A stretch of DNA of 64,000 nt from Flavobacterium chungbukense (GTDB lineage: Bacteria; Bacteroidota; Bacteroidia; Flavobacteriales; Flavobacteriaceae). Position numbers and translations under genes: made by a program. The notes beneath the pieces are model-generated. The model made no database searches and was not told where the DNA came from. It was given only the letters and a program-made list of their open reading frames with translations. How positions within the stretch are numbered: the stretch's first letter is position 1; every line of letters begins with the position of its first letter. Below, in pieces: positions 17,970 to 26,955 of this stretch. The stretch covers positions 1 to 64,000 of the forward strand of contig NZ_JAJGZV010000011.1 of the NCBI RefSeq assembly GCF_020805785.1, given 5' to 3'.

Positions 17970-18347
17970 ATGGAGGCAAACAGAGTAATGGTTTATGATA
18001 AGTTTCATTATTTCTCAAGGTTTTTGAAATATGAGTTTAAGGATATCAATTTTGTTGCCGGGCATAAAGCAGCTATTCTTTATGGGAATGAAATGACACA
18101 TGATCTTTCATTAGTGGTTTTTGTTTTTTATTCGGAGAATGATCTGATAGATCTTTTAAGGATTAATTCATACGGAATTCCAGTATTGGTCTGCAATCAT
18201 TGCCCGCAGTTCCTCAATAAATTTAAAAACATACAAAACATTGAAGTTTTAGAATGTCTGGATACAAAAAGGGGATTTAGGAATGATCTTCGACTGCATT
18301 TTGAGGAAAAATTTAATTTGGCTGATGAACAGCAAATATGTAAATGA
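17970..18347 (+). CDS. putative degenerate (pseudo-)receiver protein
   Basis: 125 residues, soluble. I do not recognise a named family. The alternation of hydrophobic strands and amphipathic helices (RVMVYDK, SLVVFVFYSENDLIDLLRI, GIPVLVCN, NIEVLEC) fits a receiver-like alpha/beta fold, but the acidic pair, phospho-Asp and Lys of true receivers are missing. It sits 29 bases before a small histidine kinase, inside the polysaccharide operon, which supports a signalling role. The fold call is an inference. Confidence 0.6.
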   Translation: MEANRVMVYDKFHYFSRFLKYEFKDINFVAGHKAAILYGNEMTHDLSLVVFVFYSENDLIDLLRINSYGIPVLVCNHCPQFLNKFKNIQNIEVLECLDTKRGFRNDLRLHFEEKFNLADEQQICK

Positions 18348-18385
18348 AAAGCATTCAGCTTTATTTTTAGGTAAAATTGGAAGAA

Positions 18386-19117
18386 ATGAACAATCTAAAA
18401 GAGAGAAAGAGAATCAGCATCAGTGATTTGAAAGCCGTGAACAAAAATTTAGAAAGTTTTGCTTTCAGAGTATCACATGATCTGCTTTCGCCGGTTAATG
18501 CTTTAAAAATACTGGTTTCTTTAATAGAAGAAGAAACCCGCGAAGAAAGCACGATGGAATATATGCGGATGATAAAAGACCGCGTAGTTCATCTGGAGCA
18601 GACGATTCGAAACAATCTTAAAAATTCAAAAGCGGATTATCCAGAACTCCAGATCACTAAAATTCCACTTGAAAAAACGGTTTGGGAAGCGGCCGAAATT
18701 TTTTCTAATGAAATAAAAACCTTAGGGATTCATTTTAAAGTAAACATTAAAGAACACGAAGCCTTTTTTTCAGATCGATTCAGATTAAATGCGGTATTGG
18801 AAAATTTGATTGGGAACGCGGTAAAATATCATAATAAAGAGGCAGTCGATAAAGTGATAGCTGTAGAAGGTTATTCAGACGGCAATACGCTTAAAATTTC
18901 TGTATCAGATAATGGGATTGGGATTGCAGAGATGAATCAAGACAGAGTATTTGATAAATTTTTCAGAGAATCCAATAGCTCTGAAGGATACGGCATCGGA
19001 CTGCATATCGTAAAACAGACCGTTGAAGTCTTGGAGGGATCTATTAATGTGAAGTCTGCTCAGGGAAAAGGCAGCTGTTTTATTTTAGAATTAAAAAACT
19101 TTAGGAATCAAAATTAA
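18386..19117 (+). CDS. small cytoplasmic sensor histidine kinase
   Basis: 243 residues from the ATG at 18386 (a TTG start at 18377 would add three). It is almost only catalytic core: HisKA with the phospho-His in RVSHDLLSPVNAL, N box (ENLIGNAVKY), G1 (VSDNGIGI), F box (VFDKFFRES) and G2 (GYGIGLHIVKQ). No sensor or membrane part is present, so input must come from a partner, perhaps the small protein just upstream. It is followed 14 bases later by a glycosyltransferase gene, so it is transcribed with the polysaccharide genes. Confidence 0.9.
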   Translation: MNNLKERKRISISDLKAVNKNLESFAFRVSHDLLSPVNALKILVSLIEEETREESTMEYMRMIKDRVVHLEQTIRNNLKNSKADYPELQITKIPLEKTVWEAAEIFSNEIKTLGIHFKVNIKEHEAFFSDRFRLNAVLENLIGNAVKYHNKEAVDKVIAVEGYSDGNTLKISVSDNGIGIAEMNQDRVFDKFFRESNSSEGYGIGLHIVKQTVEVLEGSINVKSAQGKGSCFILELKNFRNQN

Positions 19118-19131
19118 TACTTTAAAAAGAA

Positions 19132-20262
19132 ATGAAACAGTTATTGTATATAGCACCGGTGATAATTGATTTTGAAAAATTAAATGGGGTGTCTAAAAAA
19201 ATACTAAATCAATATAAAGTTTTCAGTAAATCGTATAATGTCACGCTAATCTCTTATGGACCAGACTGCCTTTATTATCTGAATGATAGTTTTTTTGAAG
19301 CGATTCCCTTAGAAAATGCCAATCGAAGGCTTAAAATGTATTCTTTTATTGACAAAACGCTTTCGGTAAACAATTACAGTTTTATTTACACCAGATATCA
19401 TCTTTGCGATTTTCTGTTTCTCAATTCTCTTAGAATACTAAGCAAAAAAAACAGCAAGATTGTTATTGAAATACCAACGTTTCCTTACAAGCACGAACTG
19501 CTGAAATGGAAGGGGGGGACGATGCGCTATTTCATGGATGCTTCTTCTAATTTTTTGCTGAGACTTTATGTGGGCCGAATTGTTACGTATTCAAATGACC
19601 ATAAGATTTTCGGTATAAAGACCATAAATACCATCAATGGAGTTATTTATGAAAACGTTATTCCAGTGGAGAAGAGAGTTTACAATGCCAATGAAATGCA
19701 TTTAATTTCGGTATCTCTTACCATGAGCTGTCATGGCTATGACAGGTTAATTGAAGGATTAAAGGAGTACTACCAGCTTGGAGGCGATATTCATATCGTC
19801 TACCATTTAGTTGGAGAGGGAGATGAAATCAAAAAGTATCAGGAATTGGTGGCTAAATACGGTATTGAAAAACATGTTCTGTTTTATGGTTTCAAAAGCG
19901 GGAGTGATTTGGATGCCCTTTATGAAAAGGCAGATCTTGCTGTAAATTCAATAGCAATACACCGAATTGGCTTAGAGACGGAAAGTACAATAAAATCAAA
20001 GGAATATGCCGCTAAAGGACTGCCTATGATTTCTTCTTATGCTGTGGATGCCTTTTCGATTCAAGACAATGAAAAATATGTGCACCAGATAAGTGCAGAT
20101 GAAAGCCCTGTTGACATTTACGGACTTATAGAATTTTACAAAAAAATGTACCAGAATACAGATCGTAATATTTCGGAAGAAATCAGATCAGCCTCTCAAA
20201 AAAGATGCGACATGTCTGTTACGCTTCAAGGTGTTGTGGAGTATTTTAATGCAGCAGTTTAA
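19132..20262 (+). CDS. GT4-type glycosyltransferase
   Basis: 376 residues with a two-domain GT-B layout. The N-terminal domain begins LLYIAPVIIDFEKLNGVSKK, and the C-terminal donor domain has HLISVSLTMSCHGYDRLIEG, YHLVGEGDEIKKY, VLFYGFKSGSDLDALYEKAD, then ESTIKSKEYAAKGLP with the family's glutamate. It would add one sugar to the lipid-linked repeat unit on the cytoplasmic face. Donor and linkage cannot be read. It is followed after 2 bases by the polymerase gene. Confidence 0.85.
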   Translation: MKQLLYIAPVIIDFEKLNGVSKKILNQYKVFSKSYNVTLISYGPDCLYYLNDSFFEAIPLENANRRLKMYSFIDKTLSVNNYSFIYTRYHLCDFLFLNSLRILSKKNSKIVIEIPTFPYKHELLKWKGGTMRYFMDASSNFLLRLYVGRIVTYSNDHKIFGIKTINTINGVIYENVIPVEKRVYNANEMHLISVSLTMSCHGYDRLIEGLKEYYQLGGDIHIVYHLVGEGDEIKKYQELVAKYGIEKHVLFYGFKSGSDLDALYEKADLAVNSIAIHRIGLETESTIKSKEYAAKGLPMISSYAVDAFSIQDNEKYVHQISADESPVDIYGLIEFYKKMYQNTDRNISEEIRSASQKRCDMSVTLQGVVEYFNAAV

Positions 20263-20264
20263 GT

Positions 20265-21752
20265 TTGAAAAATCATAATTATATTACAATTGGATTAGCG
20301 CTGCTGGGTATAATCGAAAGCTATTATATCTATAACCAGCCCATTGCCAGAAAAGGTCTGGAATTGCTGTTCCTAATTCCTTTGTTTTTTACCGTATGCG
20401 TATCCATTTACGGCAGTGCAATACTTCGGTATCATAAGCAGGGAATAGGGCTTAAAATTTATTACAGCATTGTTGCTGTTCGCTATATTATTCAGCCCTT
20501 TCTTATCACGCTTTCAGAAGGAAAATTGAATTTCAGGATGCCTGAAGCCAAAGCGGATTCGTATGATGTTGCAGTCCTTATTTATGGAATTGAATTGTTT
20601 ATTGCTTGCATTGCCATAAAAAAATGGTTTCCTGTTTACATTAAAAAATATCGGAAAAAAGATATTTCACATAGACAGCTCCCTTTAAATTCTTACGGAA
20701 AACGAGTGCTGATTGTTTATTTTTTATTCCTTTTAGTACGATTTAATTCATGGATGCCTGGACTTAATATATTAGCATTAAAAGAATCAGTATCTAAAGC
20801 TGCAGTTGTATTTGATGCCACAATTTTTAACAGTATAAAAATCTTCATTTTCATTCTGCTGCTTGCTGAGGCAAAAAAATATGCTAGAAATAAAGCTGGT
20901 TTTCAGCTGTATTTTGGTTTAGGTGTTATTGCAGCCATTTTTAATTTTATATCTTATTTTGGCAGCAACCGTTCACTGATATATGAAACGGCGATTGCTA
21001 CAATTGCCATTTTGATTGTAAGCTATCCGCAGTTAAAAACAAAGATTTTGGCAATATTACTTCCCTTTGCCATTGTTATTATGGTTTTGTCCTATGCAAA
21101 TAAACAATTTGCAGAAGATAATGCCGGAACTTTAGAAAGTGGAGATTCGAGCGTGGTAGTGTCCAATTTTATTGAGGAGTATGCCAATGGATTGTGGACT
21201 GTTGCGCGTTCTTACCAGGCTTCGATAGGCATCAGCGCCACAAAGTCAAATGAAGCTTTGATCAAAGATTTTTCGGATGGACTTTCAGGTTTATCAGATT
21301 TACCGGGTTTTAATACTATATCCAATAGTCTGAAAGAGCTGCGTTCTTCCTCGGATGTTTTTAAAGATTCATTAAAGCAAAGAGATGACAGAGGGCAGAT
21401 GCTCTCACTTTCAGGAGGTTTTTTAATTATAGGAGGAAATCTGCTGGGCTGGCCGGTTCTGATTTTAGGAAATTATATTATGATTATGCTTTTGGTAAGG
21501 ATGGAAGCCGCGTCTAAAATTGTTCAGGATTTGTATTACAGGTACATGTACATCTGGATGTCAATACTTATGGGATTAGTCCATTGTTATTGCCTGCAGA
21601 CCATTATTTTCTGCTGGAGCAAATACATACTTTTTTATTGGCTTGTCTTGCGGGTAAATCGCATGGGGCTTTTAAAACCAAACAAATATAGCAGAGCTGA
21701 GGCTTGTGCAGAGAATCTAAATTACAGCTGGAAAGCTGGGCCTATTGTCTAA
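20265..21752 (+). CDS. wzy: O-antigen/exopolysaccharide polymerase (Wzy-like) membrane protein
   Basis: 495 residues with about 11-12 predicted membrane segments (for example LLFLIPLFFTVCVSIYG, VLIVYFLFLLVRF, IYETAIATIAILIVSY, ILAILLPFAIVIMVLSY) and a large loop near 285-375, the layout of Wzy polymerases. These proteins have little sequence conservation, so the call rests on topology and on its being the only such protein in a locus with Wzx, Wza and Wzc. It starts with TTG, two bases after the previous stop, and its end overlaps the region before the next ATG. Confidence 0.75.
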   Translation: MKNHNYITIGLALLGIIESYYIYNQPIARKGLELLFLIPLFFTVCVSIYGSAILRYHKQGIGLKIYYSIVAVRYIIQPFLITLSEGKLNFRMPEAKADSYDVAVLIYGIELFIACIAIKKWFPVYIKKYRKKDISHRQLPLNSYGKRVLIVYFLFLLVRFNSWMPGLNILALKESVSKAAVVFDATIFNSIKIFIFILLLAEAKKYARNKAGFQLYFGLGVIAAIFNFISYFGSNRSLIYETAIATIAILIVSYPQLKTKILAILLPFAIVIMVLSYANKQFAEDNAGTLESGDSSVVVSNFIEEYANGLWTVARSYQASIGISATKSNEALIKDFSDGLSGLSDLPGFNTISNSLKELRSSSDVFKDSLKQRDDRGQMLSLSGGFLIIGGNLLGWPVLILGNYIMIMLLVRMEAASKIVQDLYYRYMYIWMSILMGLVHCYCLQTIIFCWSKYILFYWLVLRVNRMGLLKPNKYSRAEACAENLNYSWKAGPIV

Positions 21753-21756
21753 AAAA

Positions 21757-23034
21757 ATGAAAAATAGTAAAAAAAGAGTATTGATCATAGTCAATACGCA
21801 GTTTCCTTATGGGAAATCGGAAGATTTTTTATCCAATGAATTGGAATATGCGGCTGGTTTTGACGAAATAGTATGTTTTCCGATCTTAGTCTATGGCGAT
21901 AAGACGGTTGAGGATATTATTTATAAGAAATCCAAACAGCCCGTAACATTTTACAATAGTGCTCTTTCTTATAAAAGCAAATCAAGAATAATAAAACTTT
22001 TTTTTCTGGCTTGCACTAATTCAAAGTTTTATAAAGAATTATGGCTTTTGATGCAGACAAATCGACTGACATTAAGAAATATCAAGCAGCTGCTGATTTT
22101 CTTATTTATTGCGCACAATGCTTTAAATGATTTGACAAAGGTTGTAAAGGAAAAGTGCAAAGACTGCGATGTGGTATTGTATTCTTACTGGATGCACATA
22201 GGTGCTTTTGTAATTATTTCATTAAAAAAGAAGTTTCAAAAGGCCATCCATTTTGAAAAAGCAATCACGCGCTGCCATCGATTTGATCTCTACGAATATG
22301 CTGATGCAGGCCGTTATCTGCCTATGAGAGAATCCATTTTGTCTGGGATCGATGAAATACATTCAATTTCAAAAGATGGCGTATCCTATTTAAATAAAGA
22401 GTATCCGCAGCACAGCGATAAATTAAAATTATCAAGATTAGGCTCTTTAGATAAAGGCATAAAGATTTTTCCAAAAAGCGAAACGCTTCATCTTGTTTCC
22501 TGCTCTTGGATGCGTCCTGTTAAAAGAGTATCCGCTATTTTGGAAGCAGTTTCAAAGATTTTTGTAAACATAGAATGGGTTCATTATGGCGATGGAGAAG
22601 AATTTGATAAGATAAGTAAAATGGCGGCTCAGATTGATAATCCTTCAGTAGCTGTAAAATTGATGGGCGCTTACAGCAATGAAAAAGTGCTTGCGGAATA
22701 TGCCCATAAAACCTATGATGTTTTTATCAACGTAAGCGAAAATGAAGGCGTGCCGGTTTCCATCATGGAAGCGATGTCTTTTGGAAAAATTATAATAGCC
22801 ACAAATGTCGGGGGAACGGCAGAGATTGTAGAAAATGGAGTCAATGGTTTTTTAATCCATAAAGATTTTACTAACGAAGAACTATTGCATGTACTGACCA
22901 AAACAGCATTATTAGAAGCCGAGGAGTTCAACGAGATGTGCAGACAGTCCAGAAGAATTTGGGAAGAAAGATGCAATGCGCAGGCTAATTATCAAAAATT
23001 TTATCAGCAGCTTAAAGTGAATTCTGTATCATGA
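21757..23034 (+). CDS. GT4-type glycosyltransferase
   Basis: 425 residues from the ATG at 21757; an upstream TTG at 21745 overlapping the polymerase gene is possible. GT-B fold with the donor-site region VSCSWMRPVKRVSAILEA, WVHYGDGEEFDKI, VKLMGAYSNEKVLAEY, VFINVSENEGVPVSIMEAMS and ATNVGGTAEIVENG, typical of family 4 retaining transferases. The EGVPVSIMEA stretch holds the conserved glutamates. The last codons overlap the next gene by 4 bases (ATGA). Confidence 0.9.
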   Translation: MKNSKKRVLIIVNTQFPYGKSEDFLSNELEYAAGFDEIVCFPILVYGDKTVEDIIYKKSKQPVTFYNSALSYKSKSRIIKLFFLACTNSKFYKELWLLMQTNRLTLRNIKQLLIFLFIAHNALNDLTKVVKEKCKDCDVVLYSYWMHIGAFVIISLKKKFQKAIHFEKAITRCHRFDLYEYADAGRYLPMRESILSGIDEIHSISKDGVSYLNKEYPQHSDKLKLSRLGSLDKGIKIFPKSETLHLVSCSWMRPVKRVSAILEAVSKIFVNIEWVHYGDGEEFDKISKMAAQIDNPSVAVKLMGAYSNEKVLAEYAHKTYDVFINVSENEGVPVSIMEAMSFGKIIIATNVGGTAEIVENGVNGFLIHKDFTNEELLHVLTKTALLEAEEFNEMCRQSRRIWEERCNAQANYQKFYQQLKVNSVS

Positions 23035-24170
23035 AAAGAAATACCATAAATATAAATCTGCAGCCTGTAAATAATCGCGGCTCTGGAATTGCGCTGTTTG
23101 CCAATAAATTAATAGCCGAATTGGAAAAAAGTAAATCATATAAAATTTTCGGCAGTTTTAATTTTGTAAGAGGGGTCAAAAAAAAGGAATTAGAGAGATT
23201 CTCTTTTCCTGTAAAATATTCATCTGTTCCAGCTAAAGCTGTGTATTCTAGATTAATAAAAAAAGCACTGCCTTTTCATTACCACAATATGATGCGTGGC
23301 AAGTCAGATATTAATTTGTTCCTGACTTATAAAATCCCGAGAGTGAATTACAGCGGTATTGTAATCACTACAATTCATGATTTGATTCCCTTAAGGGTTG
23401 CCACAGAAAATAGTAAAATACAGGCAGATTACAGAGATGATATTGAGTATGCAATCCGCCATTCGGATTATTTGATAACAATTTCTGAGGCTTCTAAAAA
23501 GGACATTCTGGAAGAGTTTTTATACAACAAAAATAAAATTTTTGTCATTCCTAATGGTGTTGATTTTGAATTGTACAACAGAGCAATAGAACAGGAGTGC
23601 TTAACAAAAGTCAAAGAAAAATATCAGCTGCCCAATAAGTTTGTGGTGTATCTAGGGGGAATACGGATCCATAAAAATGTAGATAATTTGATTAGGGCTT
23701 ATGCCTTGCTTTCTGAAGATGTAAGACAAGAGGTTAGTTTAGTGATTACTCAGGGAAATGAACAATTGAAAAAGCTGGCAGCTGCTCTTAACATTGAAGA
23801 GCAGGTTTTCTTTACATCTTATATCGATGAAGAAGACAAGCCGGCGGTTTATAAACTGGCTTTGACAATGGCATTTATATCATCATACGAAGGTTTTGGT
23901 CTGCCAATTATAGAAGCCATGGCTGCGGGAACTCCTGTCATTACTTCTAATGTTTCGTCTATGCCAGAAGTTGCAGGCGATGCAGCAGTGCTGGTCGATC
24001 CATTTGAAATTGAACAGACTAGAGATGCTTTAGAGCGTATCATACTAGAGACCGACTTTCGAAAAAAAATGATAGAGTCCGGTTATGAAAATGCGAGAAA
24101 ATACAGTTGGACGCATTCAGGCGAAGAATTGTTAAAATTATGCAATACCATATTAAAGCAGCAGACATGA
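23031..24170 (+). CDS. GT4-type glycosyltransferase, mannosyltransferase-like
   Basis: 379 residues. Reads like the WbpY/MtfB branch: TTIHDLIPLRV, HSDYLITISEASKKDI, IFVIPNGVDFE, VVYLGGIRIHKNVDNLIRAY, SSYEGFGLPIIEAMAAGTPV and SSMPEVAGDAAVLVDPFE. Many relatives transfer mannose from GDP-mannose, which this locus makes, so mannose is a reasonable but unproven donor. Overlaps the neighbours on both sides by ATGA. Confidence 0.9.
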   Translation: MKRNTININLQPVNNRGSGIALFANKLIAELEKSKSYKIFGSFNFVRGVKKKELERFSFPVKYSSVPAKAVYSRLIKKALPFHYHNMMRGKSDINLFLTYKIPRVNYSGIVITTIHDLIPLRVATENSKIQADYRDDIEYAIRHSDYLITISEASKKDILEEFLYNKNKIFVIPNGVDFELYNRAIEQECLTKVKEKYQLPNKFVVYLGGIRIHKNVDNLIRAYALLSEDVRQEVSLVITQGNEQLKKLAAALNIEEQVFFTSYIDEEDKPAVYKLALTMAFISSYEGFGLPIIEAMAAGTPVITSNVSSMPEVAGDAAVLVDPFEIEQTRDALERIILETDFRKKMIESGYENARKYSWTHSGEELLKLCNTILKQQT

Positions 24171-24850
24171 TTCATTTGTTTAAAAAAGCAGCACGGTTAA
24201 GCTTGAGCCTGCCTAAGACGATCTATTTTAATTTCTATTTGTTTGCGCCTAAAATAGCTGTTAAACTTCCCATTTTGGTGGACTATAGAACCAAGTTTTG
24301 TTCATTGCACCGCAATACAGTTGCATTAAATGAAACTCCAAAATTTGGAATGATTAAAATAGGTTGGGGAGAAGGTGCGGTTGGAAATGAGTGCAGTCGC
24401 TTTAGCTACTGGACCGTTAAAAAAGAATGTAAAGTTACTTTTGCTGGCAGCGCTCATTTTGCAAGAGGAGTATCTTTAAGAGCGGATGACGGCGGACAGA
24501 TCGTTTTTGGAAAAAACTTTACGGCAAACCAGAATTTCTTCTGTGCCAGTAATACTGTAATAACTTTCGGGGATAATGTACTGGCAGGCTGGAACATTCA
24601 TATTCGCGATGGCGATGGACACCTCATTTTTGATCAGAAAAATTGCGTTATCAATACCAATAGGCCCATCTCGGTAGGAAGTAAAGTCTGGATAGGAAGT
24701 TATGGCACTATCCTTAAAGGGGCCGCAGTTCCAGACAATAGCGTAGTGGCCTTAGGCTCTATTGTGACAAAATCTTTTTCAGAGTCCAATATAATCATTG
24801 GCGGCATACCGGCAGTGATGATTAAGAAGAATGTTCATTGGGAGAAATAA
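24167..24850 (+). CDS. hexapeptide-repeat acyltransferase
   Basis: 227 residues from the ATG at 24167, which overlaps the previous stop as ATGA; a longer frame from 24107 would overlap by 64 bases and is less likely. The C-terminal half is a left-handed beta-helix (KVWIGSYGTILKGAAVPDNS, VVALGSIVTKSFSESNIIIG) ending in the usual IGGIPAVMIKKN. Likely O-acetylates or otherwise acylates a sugar of the repeat unit. The first 60 residues are unassigned. Confidence 0.85.
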   Translation: MIHLFKKAARLSLSLPKTIYFNFYLFAPKIAVKLPILVDYRTKFCSLHRNTVALNETPKFGMIKIGWGEGAVGNECSRFSYWTVKKECKVTFAGSAHFARGVSLRADDGGQIVFGKNFTANQNFFCASNTVITFGDNVLAGWNIHIRDGDGHLIFDQKNCVINTNRPISVGSKVWIGSYGTILKGAAVPDNSVVALGSIVTKSFSESNIIIGGIPAVMIKKNVHWEK

Positions 24851-24873
24851 TCTTATAAAAACAATAATTTTTA

Positions 24874-26415
24874 ATGGCAGCAAACAGAACCCGAAGTTCT
24901 ATAAAAAACTCTGCAGCGGCTTTAATGGGGCAGCTGATCACGATTATTTTAAATTTTACCGTCCGCACCATTTTTATAAAAACTTTAGGAGCGGCTTATC
25001 TAGGAATTAATGGATTATTTACCAATATTCTTTCGGTATTGTCTTTTGCAGAGATTGGATTTGGAACGGCAATTATTTATGCCATGTATGCGCCATTGGC
25101 TAAAATGGATGTAATTCAGGTTTCAAAACTAATGAACTATTTCCGGAAGGTTTATGAAATCATTGGCACAGTCATATTTATTGCGGGTTTATTCTTAATT
25201 CCTTTTTTGGATTTCTTTATCAATGATTTATCGGAATTGCCAAGAGAACTGCCTTCTTTATGGATTATCTATCTGCTCTATTTATTAAATACTTCTGTAA
25301 GCTATTTTTTTAATTATAAAAGATCGCTAATAATTGCAAGCCAGAATGGGCATATAGATTCATTAAATCAGCTTTACTTTAATATTATCAAGGGAAGTTT
25401 ACAGATTGCAGTGCTATTTTTATTCCATGATTTTTTAAGTTTTCTGATTATTCAGATTCTGTGCACTTTTTTGGGGAATTATTTTATATCTAAAAAAGCG
25501 GATAATCTGTTTCCTTATCTGATGTACTACAAGCATAAAAAAATTGACAAAAAAGATAAGATCGCTTTGAGGCGAAATGTCTTTGCGATGTCATTCAGTA
25601 AATTAGGCTCTGTTGTCATTACCGGAGTAGATGATCTGTTGATTTCAAAATTTGTTGGAATAGTAGCCATGGGGATTTATTCTAACTATTTATTGCTGAC
25701 CAATACCATTAGAATTGTTTTTATGCAGATGCTGCTGCCAATAACAGCAAGCGTTGGCAATTATGTAGCCGAAAAATCAGATGATGAATCGCATGCTTTT
25801 TTTAAAAAGTTATTTTTTATCAATGCCTATTTTGCCATTTGCTGCTTTATAGCCTTGAGTACCTTAGTCAATCCTTTTATAAATTTAATTTGGGGAAAAG
25901 AATACGTCTTTTCTGCATTAATAACCTTTCTGATAACATTCAATTTCTATCTGGACAGAATGCGAACTACTTCTCAAATCTTTATAGATGCGAAAGGCCT
26001 ATTCTGGCCTATTAAATGGAAATCTTTATTTGAAGCAGTTATTAATTTATCTTTTTCCTTTTACTTTTTATTAGTCTTAAAATGGGGAATCGAATCCATA
26101 ATTATCGCGACGATAATAAGTAATCTAACAACAAATATATGGTGGGAACCCTACGTTGTCTTTAGATATGGTTTCCAAAAAAAAGTATTGCCTTATTACA
26201 TTATGCTCCTTAAATATACTGTTATTCTGGCTGTTTCATATGTAACAGTAAATTATTTGCAGGGATTCCTTTCGGATAATTTTTTAGGTTTTTTAGAAAA
26301 GGCAGCAATTGCCTTAGCAATTCCAAACATCATTATTCTTCTCGTTTACCTTAAGACAGCTGAATTGAAATATTTTATCGCTTTAATACAAAATATAATA
26401 AATAAAAAACTATGA
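24874..26415 (+). CDS. wzx: polysaccharide flippase (Wzx-like)
   Basis: 513 residues with 12-14 membrane segments. The N-terminus (SIKNSAAALMGQLITIILNF, RTIFIKTLGAAYLGINGLFT, LSFAEIGFGTAIIYAMY) is that of Wzx/MOP-family exporters; the mid part (FSKLGSVVITGVDDLLISKF) also fits. It would move the undecaprenyl-linked repeat unit to the periplasmic face for the polymerase. It overlaps the next gene by ATGA. Confidence 0.92.
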   Translation: MAANRTRSSIKNSAAALMGQLITIILNFTVRTIFIKTLGAAYLGINGLFTNILSVLSFAEIGFGTAIIYAMYAPLAKMDVIQVSKLMNYFRKVYEIIGTVIFIAGLFLIPFLDFFINDLSELPRELPSLWIIYLLYLLNTSVSYFFNYKRSLIIASQNGHIDSLNQLYFNIIKGSLQIAVLFLFHDFLSFLIIQILCTFLGNYFISKKADNLFPYLMYYKHKKIDKKDKIALRRNVFAMSFSKLGSVVITGVDDLLISKFVGIVAMGIYSNYLLLTNTIRIVFMQMLLPITASVGNYVAEKSDDESHAFFKKLFFINAYFAICCFIALSTLVNPFINLIWGKEYVFSALITFLITFNFYLDRMRTTSQIFIDAKGLFWPIKWKSLFEAVINLSFSFYFLLVLKWGIESIIIATIISNLTTNIWWEPYVVFRYGFQKKVLPYYIMLLKYTVILAVSYVTVNYLQGFLSDNFLGFLEKAAIALAIPNIIILLVYLKTAELKYFIALIQNIINKKL

Positions 26416-26951
26416 TCGAGAGGCTGTTTTTAAAACTGGCATTTCATATTCTTAAAACCTTTTTGAAGCCTTTTGACGGCAGAATGCCCAGATTTTATAT
26501 GAAGGGGTATAACTTCATTTTGAAAATGGTTGGAGTAAAAATGAATGGTCTTCCAAGGTATATTTCAACTCAGGTAAGATTTGATGATTTCAATAAAATT
26601 CACTTATCAGAGCGTGTGGTCATCTCCGAAAAAGTAATTCTGCTGACACATGATTATTCCTTAACCACCGGTCTTATCGCATTGAATAAAAAACCTTCCA
26701 CAGATCTTGCTTTCAAAAAAGAAATTCATATCGGCAGAAATGTATTTATAGGAATGGGGGCTATTATCATGCCTGGAACCATTATTCATGACAATGTGGT
26801 AATAGGAGCGGGAAGCGTGGTAAGAGGAACCATTCATTCTGATGCCATTGTTATTGGAAATCCAGGACAAATCATTGGGAAATTGACAGAAAAAGCTCTT
26901 AAATGGGAAGAGCAGGCAAAGAATTCATTTATACAAACAGATAGAAATTAG
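26412..26951 (+). CDS. hexapeptide-repeat O-acetyltransferase
   Basis: 179 residues, the second acyltransferase of the locus. VVISEKVILLTHDYSLTTG carries the catalytic His of the CatB/CysE-like family and the coil GRNVFIGMGAIIMPGTIIHD, NVVIGAGSVVRG follows, ending VIGNPGQIIGKL. It would acetylate a sugar. Overlaps the flippase gene by 4 bases. Confidence 0.9.
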   Translation: MIERLFLKLAFHILKTFLKPFDGRMPRFYMKGYNFILKMVGVKMNGLPRYISTQVRFDDFNKIHLSERVVISEKVILLTHDYSLTTGLIALNKKPSTDLAFKKEIHIGRNVFIGMGAIIMPGTIIHDNVVIGAGSVVRGTIHSDAIVIGNPGQIIGKLTEKALKWEEQAKNSFIQTDRN

Positions 26952-26955
26952 AAAC

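Noticed and set aside
24107..24166. Upstream start for the acyltransferase gene
   Set aside because: Gives a 64-base overlap with the previous gene; the ATGA overlap at 24167 is the usual coupling in this operon.
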